Source: Campylobacteraceae bacterium
Lineage (GTDB): Bacteria > Campylobacterota > Campylobacteria > Campylobacterales > Sulfurovaceae
Assembly (NCBI GenBank): GCA_026995985.1
Contig: JALWNF010000059.1
Span: forward strand, 1-6,157
DNA length: 6,157 nucleotides
Direction of reading: 5' to 3'
Shown: piece after piece, positions 6,020 through 6,157 of the stretch
How positions within the stretch are numbered: the stretch's first letter is position 1
Layout: each line of letters opens with the position of its first letter
The notes under the pieces: generated by a model
The model's input: only the letters and a program-made list of their open reading frames with translations
Databases searched by the model: none
What the model was told of the DNA's origin: nothing
Made by a program: the position numbers and the translations under genes

Positions 6020-6157
6020 GTAGAATAGATTTTTTTTGGAAGTTGACAATCTTAAAGCATATTTAAAGATTTATATTACTATTATTTAAAGTATTTTTAA
6101 ATAATATAATCATATTTTAAAAATAAATAATAAAAAAAAATATAATATAACATAAGC
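6020..6157. promoter_or_regulatory. Non-coding AT-rich tail with possible promoter -10 boxes
   Basis: No gene is seen after the acyltransferase stop. The stretch is very AT-rich and contains perfect plus-strand TATAAT boxes at 6105-6110 and 6141-6146, which may serve a gene beyond the window. An eight-T run at 6030-6037 follows the stop closely but has no convincing GC-rich stem before it, so it is not called a terminator. Confidence 0.3.

Noticed and set aside
6030..6037. T-run after the acyltransferase as an intrinsic terminator
   Set aside because: No stable GC-containing stem precedes it; nearby AT repeats such as ATATACTATAT are too weak.
6043..6048. TTGACA as a -35 box
   Set aside because: The nearest -10-like hexamer, TATATT at 6072-6077, is 23 bp away, outside the usual range, and the perfect -10 boxes are further still.

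Overview
The window looks like chromosome from a Campylobacterota (epsilonproteobacterial) bacterium. The DNA is strongly AT-rich. NusA (379 aa) lacks the C-terminal acidic repeats found in gamma-proteobacteria. The order nusA (minus) / HP0268-type small protein / miaB / DUF374 acyltransferase (plus) is, from memory, the order in Helicobacter and Campylobacter. Genus cannot be fixed from the sequence; a free-living Sulfurimonas/Sulfurovum/Arcobacter-type organism is plausible, but that is inference.

Layout, left to right. Positions 1-209 hold the 3' end of a YheT-type alpha/beta hydrolase gene (plus). Positions 137-2293 are a compact type II restriction-modification cassette: a 70-aa DUF6471-like helix-turn-helix protein (minus), a C5-cytosine DNA methyltransferase (plus), and a 276-aa PD-(D/E)XK-like candidate restriction endonuclease (minus). 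The first two genes are divergent and share a nearly symmetric overlapping promoter pair. The methyltransferase and endonuclease are convergent and overlap by 38 bp. Positions 2306-2467 hold a 53-aa lipoprotein gene with a GTG start, 9 nt downstream of nusA. nusA (2477-3616, minus) follows, then a 229-bp divergent promoter region containing a 19-bp palindrome. The plus-strand operon is HP0268-like gene, miaB and DUF374/LpxJ-like acyltransferase, separated by 6 nt or overlapping by 10 nt. The last 138 bp are non-coding and very AT-rich.

How it works together. The cassette appears to have been inserted between the yheT-like gene and the nusA-lipoprotein operon, since its left gene lies antisense inside the yheT tail. 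The endonuclease is co-directional with nusA and starts 12 nt after the lipoprotein stop, so it may be expressed by read-through from the nusA transcript. The methyltransferase has its own strong sigma-70 promoter. The small HTH protein is predicted to be translated from a leaderless mRNA, a trait reported for some restriction-modification controller proteins, and is a candidate regulator. The rest is housekeeping: transcription elongation/termination (NusA), tRNA ms2i6A37 modification (MiaB), a small nuclease-like protein, and a lipid A/phospholipid acyltransferase.

The most unusual points are the mirror-image promoter, the endonuclease of unassigned specificity behind nusA, and the unrecorded GTG-start lipoprotein.
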